Of a stretch of DNA of 64,000 nucleotides, positions 25,304-34,752 are shown piece by piece. Source of the stretch: Candidatus Krumholzibacteriota bacterium (GTDB taxonomy: Bacteria > Krumholzibacteriota > Krumholzibacteriia > Krumholzibacteriales > WJIX01); the NCBI GenBank assembly GCA_034520215.1, contig JAXHNR010000002.1, positions 594,642 to 658,641 on the forward strand, read 5' to 3'. A program made the translations under genes and the position numbers. The first letter of the stretch is position 1; each line of letters starts with the position of its first letter. The notes under the pieces were generated by a model that was given only the letters and a program-made list of their open reading frames with translations, was not told where the DNA came from and did no database searches.

Positions 25304-26500
25304 GTGAAAAATTTCAATTCCTGGTGGTCTAAAGCATTCCCTTATGTTATGGGGACGATCTTCGGTCTCTCCGTTGCCCTTCTTGTTATATCGATTGTGA
25401 TGTTTCAAAGGGTCAGCAGCAGCAGGCCCTTTCTCCCCGCCCCGCTCGAAGAGCTGGACACGGAAGATATTCCCGATGTGAGCGGATCGGCGATGGTATC
25501 CGCCAGAAAACTTGTAGCCCCCGCGGTAGTGACAATTACCGCTTATAAGACGAAAATGGTCTATGACAGACCGCGCTCGAGCTATGAGTGGTTCATGCAG
25601 TTTTCGGGAAGAATGCCCAGGAGACGGAAGGAGAAATATCCGAATTTCGGTTCCGGTATAATAGTTAATCCCGACGGATATATCCTCACCAATGAACATG
25701 TTATAAGGAACGCTGACGAGATATATATAACACTTCCCGACAGCGCTGAGAAAAAAGCTGTCGTGGCGGGCAAAACGGTGAGTTTTGATTTAGCTCTTCT
25801 CAAGATAGACGGAGAGGGATACTATTACGCTCCGCTTGGTAATTCAGACGACCTAGAAATCGGAGAGACTGTTATAGCTATAGGGAGTCCTTTTACCTAT
25901 CTTTTTAATGATACTCAGCCTACCGTAACTTCGGGAGTCATCAGCGCGCTTAGAAGGGACGTCCGCCAGGGTGAGGGCGCGGACCATATATTTAATAACA
26001 TGATACAGACAGACGCGGCGATAAATCCCGGAAACAGCGGTGGTCCCCTGGTGTCCAGAGGTGGAAAAGTAATTGGAATCAACACTTTTATCCTTTCCGG
26101 GAATAATAAGAATAACAGTATCGGGATGGGGTTTGCCATTCCGGTCAATACAGCCAGGATGGTAATGGAGGAAATAATTAATTACGGCCGTTTCAGACAG
26201 GTTTGGACCGGCCTGGGAGTTGTAGAACTTGACGAAGAAATGGTCGAGAGATTCTCGCTCCCATTTGATAACGGGCTTTTTATTCAGCAGATTGAAAAGG
26301 GCGGTCCCGCGGAAGCGGCTGATTTGAAGGTCGGAGACGTGATTATTAAGATTAACGGCAAAGAGGTTGACAGTTTTATACAGGCAAACAGGCTTATTTT
26401 CGGGAAACGTGTTGGAGATATTCTGAGGATTACCGTCTGGCGCGACGGGGAGCTTCTGAAAGTTGAATTGAAACTCGCTGAATCCCTTGACAGGGCCTGA
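25304..26500 (+). CDS. HtrA/Deg-type membrane-anchored serine protease with one PDZ domain
   Basis: The GTG-started 398-residue protein has a single transmembrane anchor (about 12-34). A trypsin-like domain follows with H132 (TNEHVIRN), D162 (FDLALLKID) and S245 (NPGNSGGPL). One PDZ domain lies at about 295-395. Two PDZ domains would be DegP-like; one PDZ and an anchor is the DegS layout. It should degrade or sense misfolded proteins in the periplasm. It begins 16 nt after the transaldolase gene and may share its promoter. Confidence 0.93.
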   Translation: MKNFNSWWSKAFPYVMGTIFGLSVALLVISIVMFQRVSSSRPFLPAPLEELDTEDIPDVSGSAMVSARKLVAPAVVTITAYKTKMVYDRPRSSYEWFMQFSGRMPRRRKEKYPNFGSGIIVNPDGYILTNEHVIRNADEIYITLPDSAEKKAVVAGKTVSFDLALLKIDGEGYYYAPLGNSDDLEIGETVIAIGSPFTYLFNDTQPTVTSGVISALRRDVRQGEGADHIFNNMIQTDAAINPGNSGGPLVSRGGKVIGINTFILSGNNKNNSIGMGFAIPVNTARMVMEEIINYGRFRQVWTGLGVVELDEEMVERFSLPFDNGLFIQQIEKGGPAEAADLKVGDVIIKINGKEVDSFIQANRLIFGKRVGDILRITVWRDGELLKVELKLAESLDRA

Positions 26501-26602
26501 CGGAATTGCTTCGAAACCTGCTTGCCGCGGTTTCTTGAAGAAGTGGAATATAGAGAATATCCATTTTTGCAGGCAATATCCAGATTAGAAAGGAAGGTCG
26601 TT

Positions 26603-27898
26603 TTGATATCCAGATACTCTATTCCCGCTATCGCGGAAATTTGGTCTGATGGTAACAAGTATGATTTATGGCGCGAGATTGAAGTCTTATACTGTGAAGG
26701 GCTTGCAAGGTACGGATACATTCCGGAAAAAGCCGCCAAAGAGATAAGATCGAAAGCGGATTTTAAGATCAGGAGGATCGAAAAGATAGAGAAGAAAACC
26801 CGCCATGATGTGATAGCATTCCTTACTAATATGGCTGAGAATATCGGCCCGGCGGGCAAATACCTTCATATGGGGATGACAAGTTCGGACCTTTTAGATA
26901 CCGCGCTTGCCTGCCAGCTCCGCTCCGCCGGAAAGGAAAACCTCAGGAGACTTAAGAAACTCCGCACAGTTCTTAAAAATCAGGCGGTAAGATACAAGAA
27001 CCTTCCTATGGTAGGAAGAACCCACGGAGTGCACGCCGAGCCGACTACTTTCGGCCTTAAACTGCTGGTTTGGTTCAGTGAGACAGAAAGAAATATCGAG
27101 CGGTTGCGAGAGGCGATTGACGGTATCTCAGTCGGCCAGCTTACGGGGGCGGTAGGAACGATGTCTCATACCGATCCTAAGGTCGAACGATTTGTAATGA
27201 AGAAACTGGGGCTGACCCCCGCGCGAGTGACAACTCAGATAATTCAGCGCGACAGGCACGCCCGCTATATGTCCGCGATAGCTCTCGTCGGCGCTTCACT
27301 CGAGAAAATGGCATTAGAGATAAGGGCTCTTCAGAGAACGGAGGTTGCTGAAGCCGAAGAACCCTTTACGTCCGGGCAGAAGGGTTCGAGCGCGATGCCC
27401 CATAAGAGAAATCCGATTCTCACCGAGAGGATAAGCGGAATGGCTAGAATTCTGCGCTCAAACTCCCTTGCGGCTTTAGAAAATATAGCTCTCTGGCACG
27501 AGAGAGATATAAGCCATTCATCGGTAGAGAGGATGATTTTCCCTGATTCAACCGGAATACTGGCCTATATGCTTGAGAAGTTTACATGGGTGGTCAAGAA
27601 TCTGAGGGTCAACAAAAAGGCGATGAAGAGAAATCTCGAGCTTACAGGCGGGCATATCTTCTCCCAGCATATTCTTCTCCTTCTGGTGAAAAAGGGGATT
27701 TCCAGAGAGGATGCCTATTCGATAGTACAGAGCGCGGCGATGAAGAGTGTGGAATCCGAAGCTGACTTTAAAGAGTGCCTGGCCCGTGATGGAAATTTCA
27801 CAAAGTTATGTTCCGAAGAGGAGCTCGATAAAGCCTTCGATCTGGATAATCATTATAGAAACATCGATTATATTTTTAAGAGAGTACTGAAAAAATAG
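26603..27898 (+). CDS. purB: Adenylosuccinate lyase
   Basis: The start is TTG 26603, 5 nt after AGGAAGG, giving 431 residues, the usual PurB length; an in-frame start at 26522 lacks a site. Fumarase/aspartase-superfamily signatures are present: TSSDLLDTALACQL, GRTHGVHAEPTTFG and the mobile loop GSSAMPHKRNP. It cleaves SAICAR and adenylosuccinate, releasing fumarate, in purine synthesis. The purL-purQ-purS-purF operon follows after its own promoter. Confidence 0.96.
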   Translation: MISRYSIPAIAEIWSDGNKYDLWREIEVLYCEGLARYGYIPEKAAKEIRSKADFKIRRIEKIEKKTRHDVIAFLTNMAENIGPAGKYLHMGMTSSDLLDTALACQLRSAGKENLRRLKKLRTVLKNQAVRYKNLPMVGRTHGVHAEPTTFGLKLLVWFSETERNIERLREAIDGISVGQLTGAVGTMSHTDPKVERFVMKKLGLTPARVTTQIIQRDRHARYMSAIALVGASLEKMALEIRALQRTEVAEAEEPFTSGQKGSSAMPHKRNPILTERISGMARILRSNSLAALENIALWHERDISHSSVERMIFPDSTGILAYMLEKFTWVVKNLRVNKKAMKRNLELTGGHIFSQHILLLLVKKGISREDAYSIVQSAAMKSVESEADFKECLARDGNFTKLCSEEELDKAFDLDNHYRNIDYIFKRVLKK

Positions 27899-27954
27899 AG
27901 AGACGAAACAGCTTATTTATTATTTTGCAATTTGTTTTTTTGCCATCTCTCCTT

Positions 27955-27983
27955 TTGACAATTATTTCGGTTTCATATAGATT
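27955..27983 (+). promoter_or_regulatory. Candidate promoter of the purLQSF operon
   Basis: A perfect -35 TTGACA (27955-27960) and TAGATT (27978-27983) are spaced by 17 nt, 52 nt upstream of the purL start. No purine riboswitch-like fold was recognised in the leader. Confidence 0.6.
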
Positions 27984-28035
27984 GAGGGTTTGGTTGTATA
28001 TCGGTGTTTAAGAAGTCGGAGAAAGGGTAAACAGG

Positions 28036-30417
28036 GTGGTTAAAGGAACCGTATCTATAAAAGGAAAAACAGATTCTGAGGTCAAAGAATCTTTGTCGGA
28101 AAATGGTTTTAATATCACAGTTGAAGAAGCGCGGAAGGTTGTGAAGCTCGTCGGCAGAGACCCCACTCAGGTAGAGCTTACTATATTCAATACTATGTGG
28201 AGCGAGCACTGCAGCTACAAAAGCAGCAGCAAAGTGTTGTCGGAATTTCTTCCCACCGAAGCCTCCAATGTCGTAATGGGGCCCGGTGAAGACGCCGGTG
28301 TAATCAGATTTGCTCCCGCGGGCGAAGATGATTCATACTGTCTTGTGATAGCTCACGAAAGCCACAATCATCCTTCTCAGGTTCTGCCCGTTGAAGGAGC
28401 CGCGACCGGCATAGGCGGAATTGTAAGAGACGTATACTGCATGGGAGCGGATGTCGTGGGTGTACTCGACCCCCTCCGTTTCGGTGATCCGGAAGGGGAG
28501 AGGGGGACCGAATCAGCGGCTATAGCGAGAGGAGTAGTTGACGGTATAGCTCAATACGGAAATGCTCTCGGTGTGCCGAATCTAGGCGGCGATCTTCTCT
28601 TTGACGGCGGCTATGACGATAATTGTCTCGTAAATGTTGTGGCCGTCGGCCTTGTAAAGGAATCAAGGCTTATAAGGAGCAGGGTCCCTAAGGAGGCCGG
28701 AAAGACCCCCTACAAGATTATTCTCGTCGGAAAACCGACGGATGACTCGGGGTTTGGCGGCGCGGCGTTTGCCTCTGAAGATCTTGCCGATGAGGAGGAA
28801 GCGGACAGGGGAGCGGTGCAGGTCCCCGATCCATTTCTTAAACGTGTACTTACAGTAGCCAATAGAAAAGTTCTCGATCTGGCGCATAAGAAAGGCATTA
28901 AGATAGGTTTTAAGGATCTGGGCGCCGGAGGAATAGCCTGTGTGACATCTGAAATGGCCGACGCGGGCGGATTCGGAGTTCGGCTGAATCTTGACAGCGT
29001 TAATCTTGCGGCGGGGAATTACCCTCCGTCTGTCATATCATGTTCCGAAACCCAGGAACGTTACTGCCTTGCTGTTCCGGAGCATTTTGTCGATGAGGTT
29101 CTGGGGATCTATAACGAAGATTATGAGCTACCCCATATTTATCACGGGGCGGGGGCTTTTGTAATAGGAGACGTTATAAATGAAAAGATCTACAGGATAG
29201 AAACCTCAGGTGAGATTGTATGTGAGACTCCGGTCGATGTTATTACAACGGGAATATCTTATGACAGAGCGAAAGAGACGGGAAAGAGGATCTTCGAAGA
29301 ACCCCAGCTCGATCCCGAAAGGTCAATAGAAGAAGATTTTATGAAAATAATCTCGTCTGTGAATATTGCTTCGAAGGAGTATGCTTTCAGACATTATGAT
29401 TCTGAAGTCGGAGGAAGAGCGGTTATAAGACCCGGGGAAGCGGACGCGGGAGTGATTGCTCCGATACCGGGCAGCAGCACAGGTCTTGCTTTTTCAGTTG
29501 ACGGAAACCCCTACTATGGAATGGTTGATCCCTATCAGGGGGGCGCGCTCGCGGTTTGTGAAGCGGCCAGAAACGTTGCCGCCGTTGGAGCGGTCCCGTC
29601 AACAATAACAGATTGCCTTAACTACGGAAATCCCGAATACCCGGAAGTCTTCTGGGAATTCTACGAGGGTGTTAGAGGGGTCGGCGATGCCTGCAGGGGG
29701 ATCGGTTTGATAGGCAGTGAGGGGGAACCTCTGCCGGTTGTATCCGGGAATGTCAGTTTCTATAACCAGGGCAAAAAAGAAAAAGCCATACCACCTTCCC
29801 CCATTATCGCGTGCGCCGGAGTTGTGGAAGATTATTCCAGATCACGTTCTATCTTTTTCAAGGAAGAGGGCAACGCGGTGTTTCTGGTAGGTGAACCGCT
29901 GGATGAGCTTGGAGGCAGTGAGTATTACAGGCTGATTTATAATACCAGCGGAGCGAATATTCCAATAGCCGATTTTATCCGTGAAAGAAATCAAATTAAA
30001 ACGATAATAGAGATGCACAAGCTGGGCTGGATAAGGGCTTGTCACGATGTAAACCAGGGAGGGCTTATTACAGCCCTCGCCGAGATGGCCATGGGTTCTG
30101 ATTACGATCTGGGACTTACGGTTAATCTTGATGAATTAGGCAAAACCACTCTCGAACCGGAAAAACTCCTTTTCTCCGAAACGGGGGCGTTCCTGGTGGA
30201 ACTTCCCGAAGGTCTCGATAGAGATGTACTTGCTCTGTGCGCCAGGAACCGTGTTAAACTGTTCAAGCTTGGACATATCATCTCCAGGCCGAAGCTTAAT
30301 ATATCGGCCGGAAACGAGAGGTTGGCGAGCTGGGATATAGCCGCATTGCGTGCCGCTTATTCAAACGCCTGCAGAGCTATATTCGGAAAGCGGAAAAGGA
30401 GAACAAGTGCCGGATAA
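28036..30417 (+). CDS. purL: Phosphoribosylformylglycinamidine synthase subunit PurL (small type)
   Basis: The 793-residue protein, starting GTG 28036, is the small PurL that needs PurQ and PurS. The N-terminal linker region has NTMWSEHCSYKSS; the active-site segment is HESHNHPSQVLP. Tandem AIRS-like ATP-binding halves follow, with DLGAGG and HDVNQGG. It converts FGAR to FGAM using ATP and ammonia supplied by PurQ. It overlaps purQ by 11 nt. Confidence 0.97.
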   Translation: MVKGTVSIKGKTDSEVKESLSENGFNITVEEARKVVKLVGRDPTQVELTIFNTMWSEHCSYKSSSKVLSEFLPTEASNVVMGPGEDAGVIRFAPAGEDDSYCLVIAHESHNHPSQVLPVEGAATGIGGIVRDVYCMGADVVGVLDPLRFGDPEGERGTESAAIARGVVDGIAQYGNALGVPNLGGDLLFDGGYDDNCLVNVVAVGLVKESRLIRSRVPKEAGKTPYKIILVGKPTDDSGFGGAAFASEDLADEEEADRGAVQVPDPFLKRVLTVANRKVLDLAHKKGIKIGFKDLGAGGIACVTSEMADAGGFGVRLNLDSVNLAAGNYPPSVISCSETQERYCLAVPEHFVDEVLGIYNEDYELPHIYHGAGAFVIGDVINEKIYRIETSGEIVCETPVDVITTGISYDRAKETGKRIFEEPQLDPERSIEEDFMKIISSVNIASKEYAFRHYDSEVGGRAVIRPGEADAGVIAPIPGSSTGLAFSVDGNPYYGMVDPYQGGALAVCEAARNVAAVGAVPSTITDCLNYGNPEYPEVFWEFYEGVRGVGDACRGIGLIGSEGEPLPVVSGNVSFYNQGKKEKAIPPSPIIACAGVVEDYSRSRSIFFKEEGNAVFLVGEPLDELGGSEYYRLIYNTSGANIPIADFIRERNQIKTIIEMHKLGWIRACHDVNQGGLITALAEMAMGSDYDLGLTVNLDELGKTTLEPEKLLFSETGAFLVELPEGLDRDVLALCARNRVKLFKLGHIISRPKLNISAGNERLASWDIAALRAAYSNACRAIFGKRKRRTSAG

Positions 30418-31234
30418 TTTTAATGGGAAAGTGGCTGTTATTCAGTTTCCGGGGGTAAACTGTGAGCCTGAAACTGTAAGAGCCGCGCGGGACGCCGGAT
30501 TGGAGGCGGAAATATTCCGTTGGAATATGTCTCCCGGGCTTCTAAGTGAAGCGGCTGCTGTTATTCTGCCGGGCGGCTTTTCATACCAGGACAGGGTGAG
30601 AGCGGGAGCGGTTGCTGCTAAGGATAGGATTATGGACAAATTGAGTGATCTCGCGGAAAAGGGCAAACCAGTTCTCGGTATATGCAACGGAGCTCAGGTG
30701 TTGGTCGAAGCTGGTTTTATTCCGGGTCTTCACTGGGAAAGGATTGATCTCGCGCTTGCTCCTAATGTTATGAGTGACAGGGAAGGGTATTACTGTAACT
30801 GGATCTATCTCAGGGTCGAGGAGAATAATTGTGTGTGGACGGGTGAATATAGAGAAGGAGAGATCATTCCCATGCCGATTGCCCACGCTGAGGGACGCTT
30901 TATAACAAGGGATAAAAATATTATCGATGATATCCGCAGGAACAATCAGATAGTGCTTCGCTACTGCGGTGAAGCGGGCCGGTTGGACTCTTCTTTCCCG
31001 GTAAACCCGAATGGTTCTATTGAAAACGCGGCCGGAATATGTAACCCGGAAGGAAACGTGCTGGCCATGATGCCTCATCCTGAAAGAGCCTCGTGGCTGA
31101 GACAGGTGCCTGAAGATATTTCCGGAAAATGGAGAGCGAAACGCAGGAGATCATGCTTAAAGCCGGAGAAGATGGAGAATGAAGGGCCCGGGTTCGGGTT
31201 TTTTGCCTCGATCATTAAAGAAATATCGGGCTGA
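30407..31234 (+). CDS. purQ: Phosphoribosylformylglycinamidine synthase subunit PurQ (glutaminase)
   Basis: The start is GTG 30407, 5 nt after AAGGAG, inside the end of purL; the frame open from 30350 is only overlap. The 275-residue class I glutaminase has nucleophile C93 (GICNGAQVL), oxyanion segment LPGGFSYQD and the PHPER His/Glu. It feeds ammonia to PurL. The C-terminal extension between PHPER and the end (about 40 residues) includes a basic KRRR segment. Confidence 0.96.
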   Translation: MPDNFNGKVAVIQFPGVNCEPETVRAARDAGLEAEIFRWNMSPGLLSEAAAVILPGGFSYQDRVRAGAVAAKDRIMDKLSDLAEKGKPVLGICNGAQVLVEAGFIPGLHWERIDLALAPNVMSDREGYYCNWIYLRVEENNCVWTGEYREGEIIPMPIAHAEGRFITRDKNIIDDIRRNNQIVLRYCGEAGRLDSSFPVNPNGSIENAAGICNPEGNVLAMMPHPERASWLRQVPEDISGKWRAKRRRSCLKPEKMENEGPGFGFFASIIKEISG

Positions 31235-31295
31235 GGCGGTGTTGATATCTTTCTGATGAGTCTGAAATCAAGAATATTCAATAAGGAGGAAGGAT

Positions 31296-31931
31296 TTGAA
31301 AGCCCGCGCTGAGTTATGGGTGAAATTGAAAGTTACAGATCTGGTAGTTGAGACGGCATGGTTAACCCTGACCGAGAAACTTGATTTTGATTATCTTCGC
31401 GGCTTGACGAAATATTCTTACTGGTTTATGAGGTGTGAGGGCAAGAGCCTTGAGGAAACAGCTGATCAGTTAGACAGGGTGATAACTCTTGACAGTACAT
31501 TTACGAACCAGAACAAACATAAATATTCATTGATGATTGAAGAGGAGAAAAATCAAACGGGGAAGGGTGAGAGTTCTTTTGTCGCCAAGAGGGGCGATCT
31601 TAAGACTGAGGAGGATTTTACCCTGCGCTCCAAAGCGCCTTCCGATAAGCTCTACGCCTGCGACTGTCTGGTAAGTGAATTGGAATCCGATAAAAATAAG
31701 AATTATACCGACCGCATTAGCGGCAGGCTGGATGACATATCTATTTCAGAAATGAGAGCGGGGCTTGTTTGGAGATTGATTATTGAGGCCGACAGCAGCA
31801 GTGAAGCTGAGAAAAAAGCCAGAGAAATCTCAGTTACGCGTTCGCGCCGTGAAGGGCTTCTTTTGAATCCTCATTACCAGGATTTTGAAATCATTTCCAC
31901 AGTAAGCCTTTCGGAAAGAGGTAATAATTGA
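31296..31931 (+). CDS. purS: Tandem PurS-like protein
   Basis: The TTG start at 31296 is preceded by AAGGAGG. The 211-residue protein lies between purQ and purF where PurS is expected, but is about 2.5 times its usual length of about 80. Both halves look PurS-like. Residues 1-85 open with a VKLKVTD strand. Residues about 122-205 end with REGLLLNPHYQDFEIIS, matching the 'LLANPVIEDY' end of PurS. The halves are joined by a charged linker (about 86-120). PurS normally dimerises to bridge PurL and PurQ, so a fused dimer is the likely meaning. The family assignment of the first half is weaker. Confidence 0.7.
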   Translation: MKARAELWVKLKVTDLVVETAWLTLTEKLDFDYLRGLTKYSYWFMRCEGKSLEETADQLDRVITLDSTFTNQNKHKYSLMIEEEKNQTGKGESSFVAKRGDLKTEEDFTLRSKAPSDKLYACDCLVSELESDKNKNYTDRISGRLDDISISEMRAGLVWRLIIEADSSSEAEKKAREISVTRSRREGLLLNPHYQDFEIISTVSLSERGNN

Positions 31932-33295
31932 AAGAAGAATGCGCGGTGTTTGGAATACTCAGAAACGATGAGGCCGCGAAACTGACCTACCTCGGACTTT
32001 ATTCACTTCAGCACAGGGGACAGGAAAGTACCGGAATCATTACTTCTGACGGCAGAGAAATGTTTGAACACAAATCGATGGGGCTTGTCTCTAAAGCTTT
32101 TACCGGTGAAATATTAGACGGCTTAAAAGGAGACCTCGCTATAGGGCATAATAGGTATTCGACCACGGGCCGGACAAGCCTGGCTAACGCCCAGCCCTTT
32201 ATGGTTAATTACAAGGGGGGACAGATAGCGATAGCTCACAACGGGAATATAGTTAACGCGGCAAAGCTGAGAAAGGAAATGGAAAATAACGGCTCTATAT
32301 TCAGAAGTACTATGGACAGCGAGATAGTTCTGCACCTGATCGCGAAAAGCAAAAAAAAGACTATGGATAAAATATTGCCCGATGCTCTCAGGCACGTCGA
32401 GGGTGCTTATTCAATAGTCTTTCTTCTCAAGGATAGGATAATAGCGGTGAGGGATCCGCTCGGGTTCAGGCCTCTTTGCCTGGGAACACTTGGAAACTCC
32501 TATATATTTGCTTCCGAAAGCTGCGCTTTCGATCTCATCGGGGCGACATATATACGTGAAATAGCCCCGGGTGAAATGTGCGTCGCGACTGAAGACGGGA
32601 TCGAGTCTGTTAATTTTGCAAAACCGGCCGCCACTCTCTCTAAATGCATCTTTGAATTTATTTATTTCTCAAGGCCGGACAGCAAAGTCTTCGGCGAAAA
32701 TGTCGATAAGGTCAGGAGGAAACTTGGACGCAAGTTGAGTGAAGAGGCGCCGGTCGACGCCGATATAGTAATTTCCGTTCCCGATTCGAGTAATACGATA
32801 GCTCTCGGCTACGCGAATGGATCCGGCATTCCTTATGAGATAGGTTTGATCCGCAATCACTATGTAGGGCGGACTTTTATTCAGCCCGAACAGAGTTCGA
32901 GGGATTGGGATGTGCGTATTAAGTTCAATCCGGTCAGAGGTGTTCTAAAGGGTAAAAAGGTTATTGTAGTGGATGATTCGATCGTTCGCGGATCTACAAT
33001 GAAGAAACTCGTATATATGCTGCGCCAGGCTGGAGCGGCCGAAATTCACTTAAGGATTGGGGCTCCCATGATAAATTATTCGTGCTATTTCGGTATAGAT
33101 ACACCAACGAGAAAAGAGCTGATTGCTTCTTCCTATTCGGCAGAGCAGATCAGGTCATTTCTCGACGCGGACAGCCTTGAATATATTTCCCTGGAAGGAT
33201 TAAAGAGTTGTGTAAACAATCCGGAGGATTATTGCGTGGCCTGTTTCAATGGTGATTATCCAATTGGCTGTAGTAATTGTTCCGGAGATTCGTGA
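31928..33295 (+). CDS. purF: Amidophosphoribosyltransferase
   Basis: The TTG start overlaps the previous stop by 4 nt. The 455-residue protein has a four-residue propeptide before nucleophile C5 (MKEE|CAVFGI), a class II glutaminase domain (RYSTTGRTSLANAQP, HNGNIVNA), and a PRPP-binding phosphoribosyltransferase domain (VVDDSIVRGST, about 345-358). C-terminal cysteines (YCVACFNGDYPIGC) suit the [4Fe-4S], propeptide-containing B. subtilis-type enzyme. It makes phosphoribosylamine, the first step of purine synthesis. Confidence 0.97.
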   Translation: MKEECAVFGILRNDEAAKLTYLGLYSLQHRGQESTGIITSDGREMFEHKSMGLVSKAFTGEILDGLKGDLAIGHNRYSTTGRTSLANAQPFMVNYKGGQIAIAHNGNIVNAAKLRKEMENNGSIFRSTMDSEIVLHLIAKSKKKTMDKILPDALRHVEGAYSIVFLLKDRIIAVRDPLGFRPLCLGTLGNSYIFASESCAFDLIGATYIREIAPGEMCVATEDGIESVNFAKPAATLSKCIFEFIYFSRPDSKVFGENVDKVRRKLGRKLSEEAPVDADIVISVPDSSNTIALGYANGSGIPYEIGLIRNHYVGRTFIQPEQSSRDWDVRIKFNPVRGVLKGKKVIVVDDSIVRGSTMKKLVYMLRQAGAAEIHLRIGAPMINYSCYFGIDTPTRKELIASSYSAEQIRSFLDADSLEYISLEGLKSCVNNPEDYCVACFNGDYPIGCSNCSGDS

Positions 33296-33351
33296 GAAAC
33301 GGCTGTTATAGGGATTGCACGGATTGTTGGTCTGAAGGGACTGGAAATAAT

Positions 33352-34749
33352 ATGAATGTGTTCCCTCGAGCGGGTGAAATAAACGACGTATTGGAACTGG
33401 CGACTTCAAACGGCGCTGAATTTGCCGAACTCTTTTTCGAAAACAGACAGACGAAATCTATACTTCTCGAAGACAGAAGAGCTGAAAAAATATTAAGCGG
33501 GAGGGATGCCGGCTTCGGCCTTAGAATTGTAACTTCCGGCAGTACCGCGTATGGATATTCCAATGTTATATCCGCTGAAGAGATGATGCGGTTATGCCGG
33601 GATGTCTTAGACGGCGTAAATGGCGGTAAAGGTGATTTTGTTCTTCACGGGAAAATGAAAAAGGGGCGGGCCGGCAAAATAGAAGTACCCGCTGAAAAAG
33701 TCTCTCTTGAAGATAAGGTTGATATTGCTTTTGACGCTGACAGAATTGCCAGGGGGACATCTGAAGAGATTGCGCAGGTAAGTGTGAGATACGGCGAAAG
33801 TCTTCAGTACGTTGAGATATTCAACAGTAAAGGTGTATCTGTCGGAGATGAACGCCGTCAGATACTGTTCAATATAACCGTTGTCGCTTCAGACGGTTCA
33901 GATCTGCAGTCCGCGTACAGGAGCGTCGGAGGGAGGAAAGGGTATGAGTTTCTTTCAGCCGAACTGATTGAGAAACTTGCCCGCGAAGCCTCAGCCGGAG
34001 CTGTCAGGATACTTAAAGCTCCCCGCGTAAGCGGCGGGATTATGAAAGTTGTTCTGGGCAGTGAAGCGGGCGGCACAATGGTTCACGAGGCAATCGGGCA
34101 CGGGCTCGAAGGTGATTCAGTCGCAAAGGAGCAATCGGTTTACACGGGCAGAATGGGGAAGATGGTCGCTTCAGAGTTGGTAAGCGTTGTTGATGACGCT
34201 ACTCTCGAAGGGAAAAGGGGGTCGTATATATTTGACGACGAGGGTCAGCCGGCGCTCAAGACACTTCTTGTGGATAAAGGTGTTTTGAAGGGGTATATGC
34301 ACAGCAGTCAGTCAGCTGAAAAACTTGGAACATCTTCGACGGGAAACGCCAGAAGACAATCTTTCAGATACAGGCCGATTGTAAGGATGAGTAATACGAT
34401 GATCGTTCCCGGCGAGGATGACGCTGATTCTATAATATCAAGTGTTGAAGACGGTTTATACGTTGCCCGTATGGGGGGCGGGCAGGTTGACACTTCAACC
34501 GGCGATTTTGTTTTCAAGGTTAATGAAGGATATATGATCAAGAAGGGTAAACTCGGCAGTCCCGTAAGAGGAGCGACTCTTATAGGAAATGGACCTAAGA
34601 TACTGACTCAGATCGATATGGTAGGGGATGACCCAGGATTCGATATAGGTTCTTGCGGTAAAGACGGACAAGTTGTGCCCGTTTCAGACGCCCAGCCGAC
34701 TCTGAGAATTCCATCTATTACGGTTGGGGGAGAGGCACAGGTGCGATGA
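33352..34749 (+). CDS. tldD: TldD-family metalloprotease
   Basis: Start ATG 33352 has GGA 6 nt upstream; the longer frame overlaps purF. The 465-residue protein carries the TldD zinc motif H245-E246-x3-H250 (HEAIGHGLEGD) and a late GRMGGGQVDTSTGDFVF-like segment. TldD normally works as a heterodimer with TldE to process peptides such as microcin B17 precursor. No TldE gene is adjacent. It is followed 3 nt later by a radical SAM gene. Confidence 0.93.
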   Translation: MNVFPRAGEINDVLELATSNGAEFAELFFENRQTKSILLEDRRAEKILSGRDAGFGLRIVTSGSTAYGYSNVISAEEMMRLCRDVLDGVNGGKGDFVLHGKMKKGRAGKIEVPAEKVSLEDKVDIAFDADRIARGTSEEIAQVSVRYGESLQYVEIFNSKGVSVGDERRQILFNITVVASDGSDLQSAYRSVGGRKGYEFLSAELIEKLAREASAGAVRILKAPRVSGGIMKVVLGSEAGGTMVHEAIGHGLEGDSVAKEQSVYTGRMGKMVASELVSVVDDATLEGKRGSYIFDDEGQPALKTLLVDKGVLKGYMHSSQSAEKLGTSSTGNARRQSFRYRPIVRMSNTMIVPGEDDADSIISSVEDGLYVARMGGGQVDTSTGDFVFKVNEGYMIKKGKLGSPVRGATLIGNGPKILTQIDMVGDDPGFDIGSCGKDGQVVPVSDAQPTLRIPSITVGGEAQVR

Positions 34750-34752
34750 TTT

